From assembly GCA_964431735.1 (NCBI GenBank), contig CAYSLJ010000164.1, forward strand, positions 1-15,319: 15,319 nucleotides of DNA. The letters are read 5' to 3'. Below the pieces are notes generated by a model, which worked only from the letters and a program-made list of their open reading frames with translations, searched no databases and was not told the DNA's origin. The DNA comes from CALARM01 sp964431735 (GTDB lineage Bacteria > Vulcanimicrobiota > SpSt-956 > JAKJGF01). Positions within the stretch are counted from its first letter, which is position 1. Each line of letters begins with the position of its first letter. Below are positions 14,723 to 15,319 of the stretch, one piece after another. The translations under genes and the position numbers were made by a program.

Positions 14723-14860
14723 ATGTTAATAGGATATATCCGGGTCTCAAAATCTGATGGTTGGGTATTTCGGTCTAAATAGGGTATTTTTGCCCAATCC
14801 CTCGAAAAGGCCGGTAGGATTATTCTTGGTAAGAAAAAGCTAGTTATAACAAGGGATTGA
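14723..14860 (+). pseudogene. Remnant of a serine recombinase/resolvase N-terminus
   Basis: The ATG at 14723 opens MLIGYIRVSKSDG, the classical N-terminus of Tn3/gamma-delta-type resolvases and invertases, including the Tyr-Ile-Arg-Val-Ser segment with the catalytic Ser. After 19 codons there is an in-frame TAG (14780-14782). Beyond it the same frame continues with IFAQSLEKAGRI, which can be matched to the usual LDLQ...LEKAGV segment, before ending at TGA (14858-14860). The catalytic and DNA-binding domains are absent, so this is a dead fragment of a mobile element. Confidence 0.6.
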
Positions 14861-14912
14861 AGACTCTATCTTTTATTTGAGCTTAAATTGATAATTTTTA
14901 TCGTTTAGCCCC

Positions 14913-14999
14913 TTTTATAAAATAAAAATGTCGTTAAATGCTTCTTTAATGACATTTTATAAAATTAAAACCCTGTGATTGCAAGGGTTTCTTGCAATC
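14913..14999. terminator. Clustered hairpins, probably terminator of the minus-strand Rpn-like gene
   Basis: A long AT-rich inverted repeat (ATGTC-TTAAA arms around TGCTTC, 14925-14957, extended outward by TTTTATAAAAT on both sides) is followed by two overlapping hairpins: AAACCCT/AGGGTTT (14968-14974, 14984-14990) and GATTGCAAG/CTTGCAATC (14977-14985, 14991-14999). Read on the minus strand they follow the gene ending at 15114 and are trailed by a T-rich stretch, as in a terminator. Confidence 0.55.
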
Positions 15000-15113
15000 C
15001 AGTAAATTGTAAAAAATTCATTCTTTGTAAACTACGAGAAAACCAGTAAAATCAAGGCTTTTATAAAAATAACTGACTGAAATTATCAAGAATTTTCCAG
15101 AGACAAAATTCCG

Positions 15114-15319
15114 TTATTTTAATTTTTCTATTTCACCGGCAGTTAATTCAGTAACTTGAGATATTGTATCTACAGGTAAATTCAACTTTAACATATTCCT
15201 TACAATAGAAATATCTGCTTTTTCTTTGCCTATCTTTCTGCCTTCTTCTTTTCCTTTCTCAATACCCTTCTCAATACCTCTCTGCTCTGCCTGGAATAAC
15301 CTGGAAGCTTCTTCATGAC
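15114..15319 (-). CDS. C-terminus of an Rpn/PD-(D/E)XK-type putative nuclease or transposase (partial)
   Basis: Only the last 68 codons are in the window, and the gene enters from the right edge. The visible part reads HEEASRLFQAEQRGIEKG, then alternating IEKG/GKEEGRK/IGKEK, then SIVRNMLKLNLPVDTISQVT and ELTAGEIEKLK. This charged Gly-Glu-Lys coil followed by a 'NMLKLNLPVDTISQVTELTAGEI' helix pair is the hallmark tail of Rpn (RpnA-E, recombination-promoting nuclease) and related PD-(D/E)XK transposase-family proteins. The catalytic domain lies outside the window. Such genes occur in many copies and are often linked to mobile DNA, which agrees with the recombinase remnant nearby. Confidence 0.75.
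   Translation of the reverse strand, partial: HEEASRLFQAEQRGIEKGIEKGKEEGRKIGKEKADISIVRNMLKLNLPVDTISQVTELTAGEIEKLK

Larger units (their letters stand above)
14417..15113. other. Decayed mobile DNA after the redox operon
   Basis: 697 bases without an intact gene. They include a serine-recombinase remnant (14723-14860), upstream direct repeats of ATACGATAT (14613-14621 and 14644-14652), a spaced ATACAG/CTGTAT pair near 14660-14700, and two hairpin blocks at 14913-14999. I see no clear terminator directly behind the 14416 stop. Confidence 0.55.

Noticed and set aside
1..15319. tRNA or rRNA genes
   Set aside because: I saw no cloverleaf, anticodon-arm motif or conserved rRNA segment on either strand.

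Overview
The window is AT-rich bacterial DNA with short intergenic spaces, TTG and GTG starts beside strong Shine-Dalgarno sites, and soluble flavin/iron-sulfur electron-transfer genes. These point to an anaerobic or fermentative bacterium, but I see no marker that fixes the phylum. A 100-N run at 2694-2793 shows that this is a draft assembly.

Layout. Positions 1-520 hold no clear gene, but contain a GC-rich palindrome, a -24/-12 (sigma-54-like) promoter and a long hairpin. Two tandem paralogs (522-1475 and 1714-2900) encode Lys/Ser-rich, Gly/Met/Gln-rich low-complexity proteins, each behind an identical 18-bp sigma-54-like promoter. The second gene is interrupted by the assembly gap. A bidirectional terminator separates it from coaD on the minus strand (2955-3452). 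Positions 3453-4269 hold gene remnants and one copy of a dispersed repeat. A tldD/tldE-like pair (4270-6973) converges, across a shared terminator, on a third Gly/Met-rich gene (7075-7731, minus). Positions 7732-8362 hold a repeat inserted between the arms of a second repeat, and a good sigma-70-type promoter.

From 8372 to 14416 a three-gene operon encodes a NuoE-like subunit, a NuoF/HydB-like subunit, and a 1238-residue fusion. The fusion joins a [2Fe-2S] ferredoxin, a GltD/SfrB-type FAD/NADPH module, two [4Fe-4S] sites, and a molybdopterin-oxidoreductase (FdhA/NuoG/SfrA-like) module. That last module has Leu where formate dehydrogenases have the catalytic Cys/Sec, and it lacks the usual C-terminal dinucleotide-binding domain. 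The set looks like a soluble enzyme joining an NAD(H) site (NuoF) and an NADP(H) site (GltD module) through many iron-sulfur clusters, possibly a transhydrogenase or electron-bifurcating complex. This is the most interesting system in the window. The last 0.9 kb is decayed mobile DNA: a serine-recombinase N-terminus broken by an in-frame TAG, several hairpins, and the C-terminus of an Rpn/PD-(D/E)XK-type protein running off the edge.

Working together. The NuoEF-fusion operon is one redox unit. TldD and TldE form a heteromeric peptidase. The three Gly/Met-rich proteins lie on both sides of the TldDE genes, so they may be connected with them, but nothing in the sequence proves it. All calls are by eye, with no database search.
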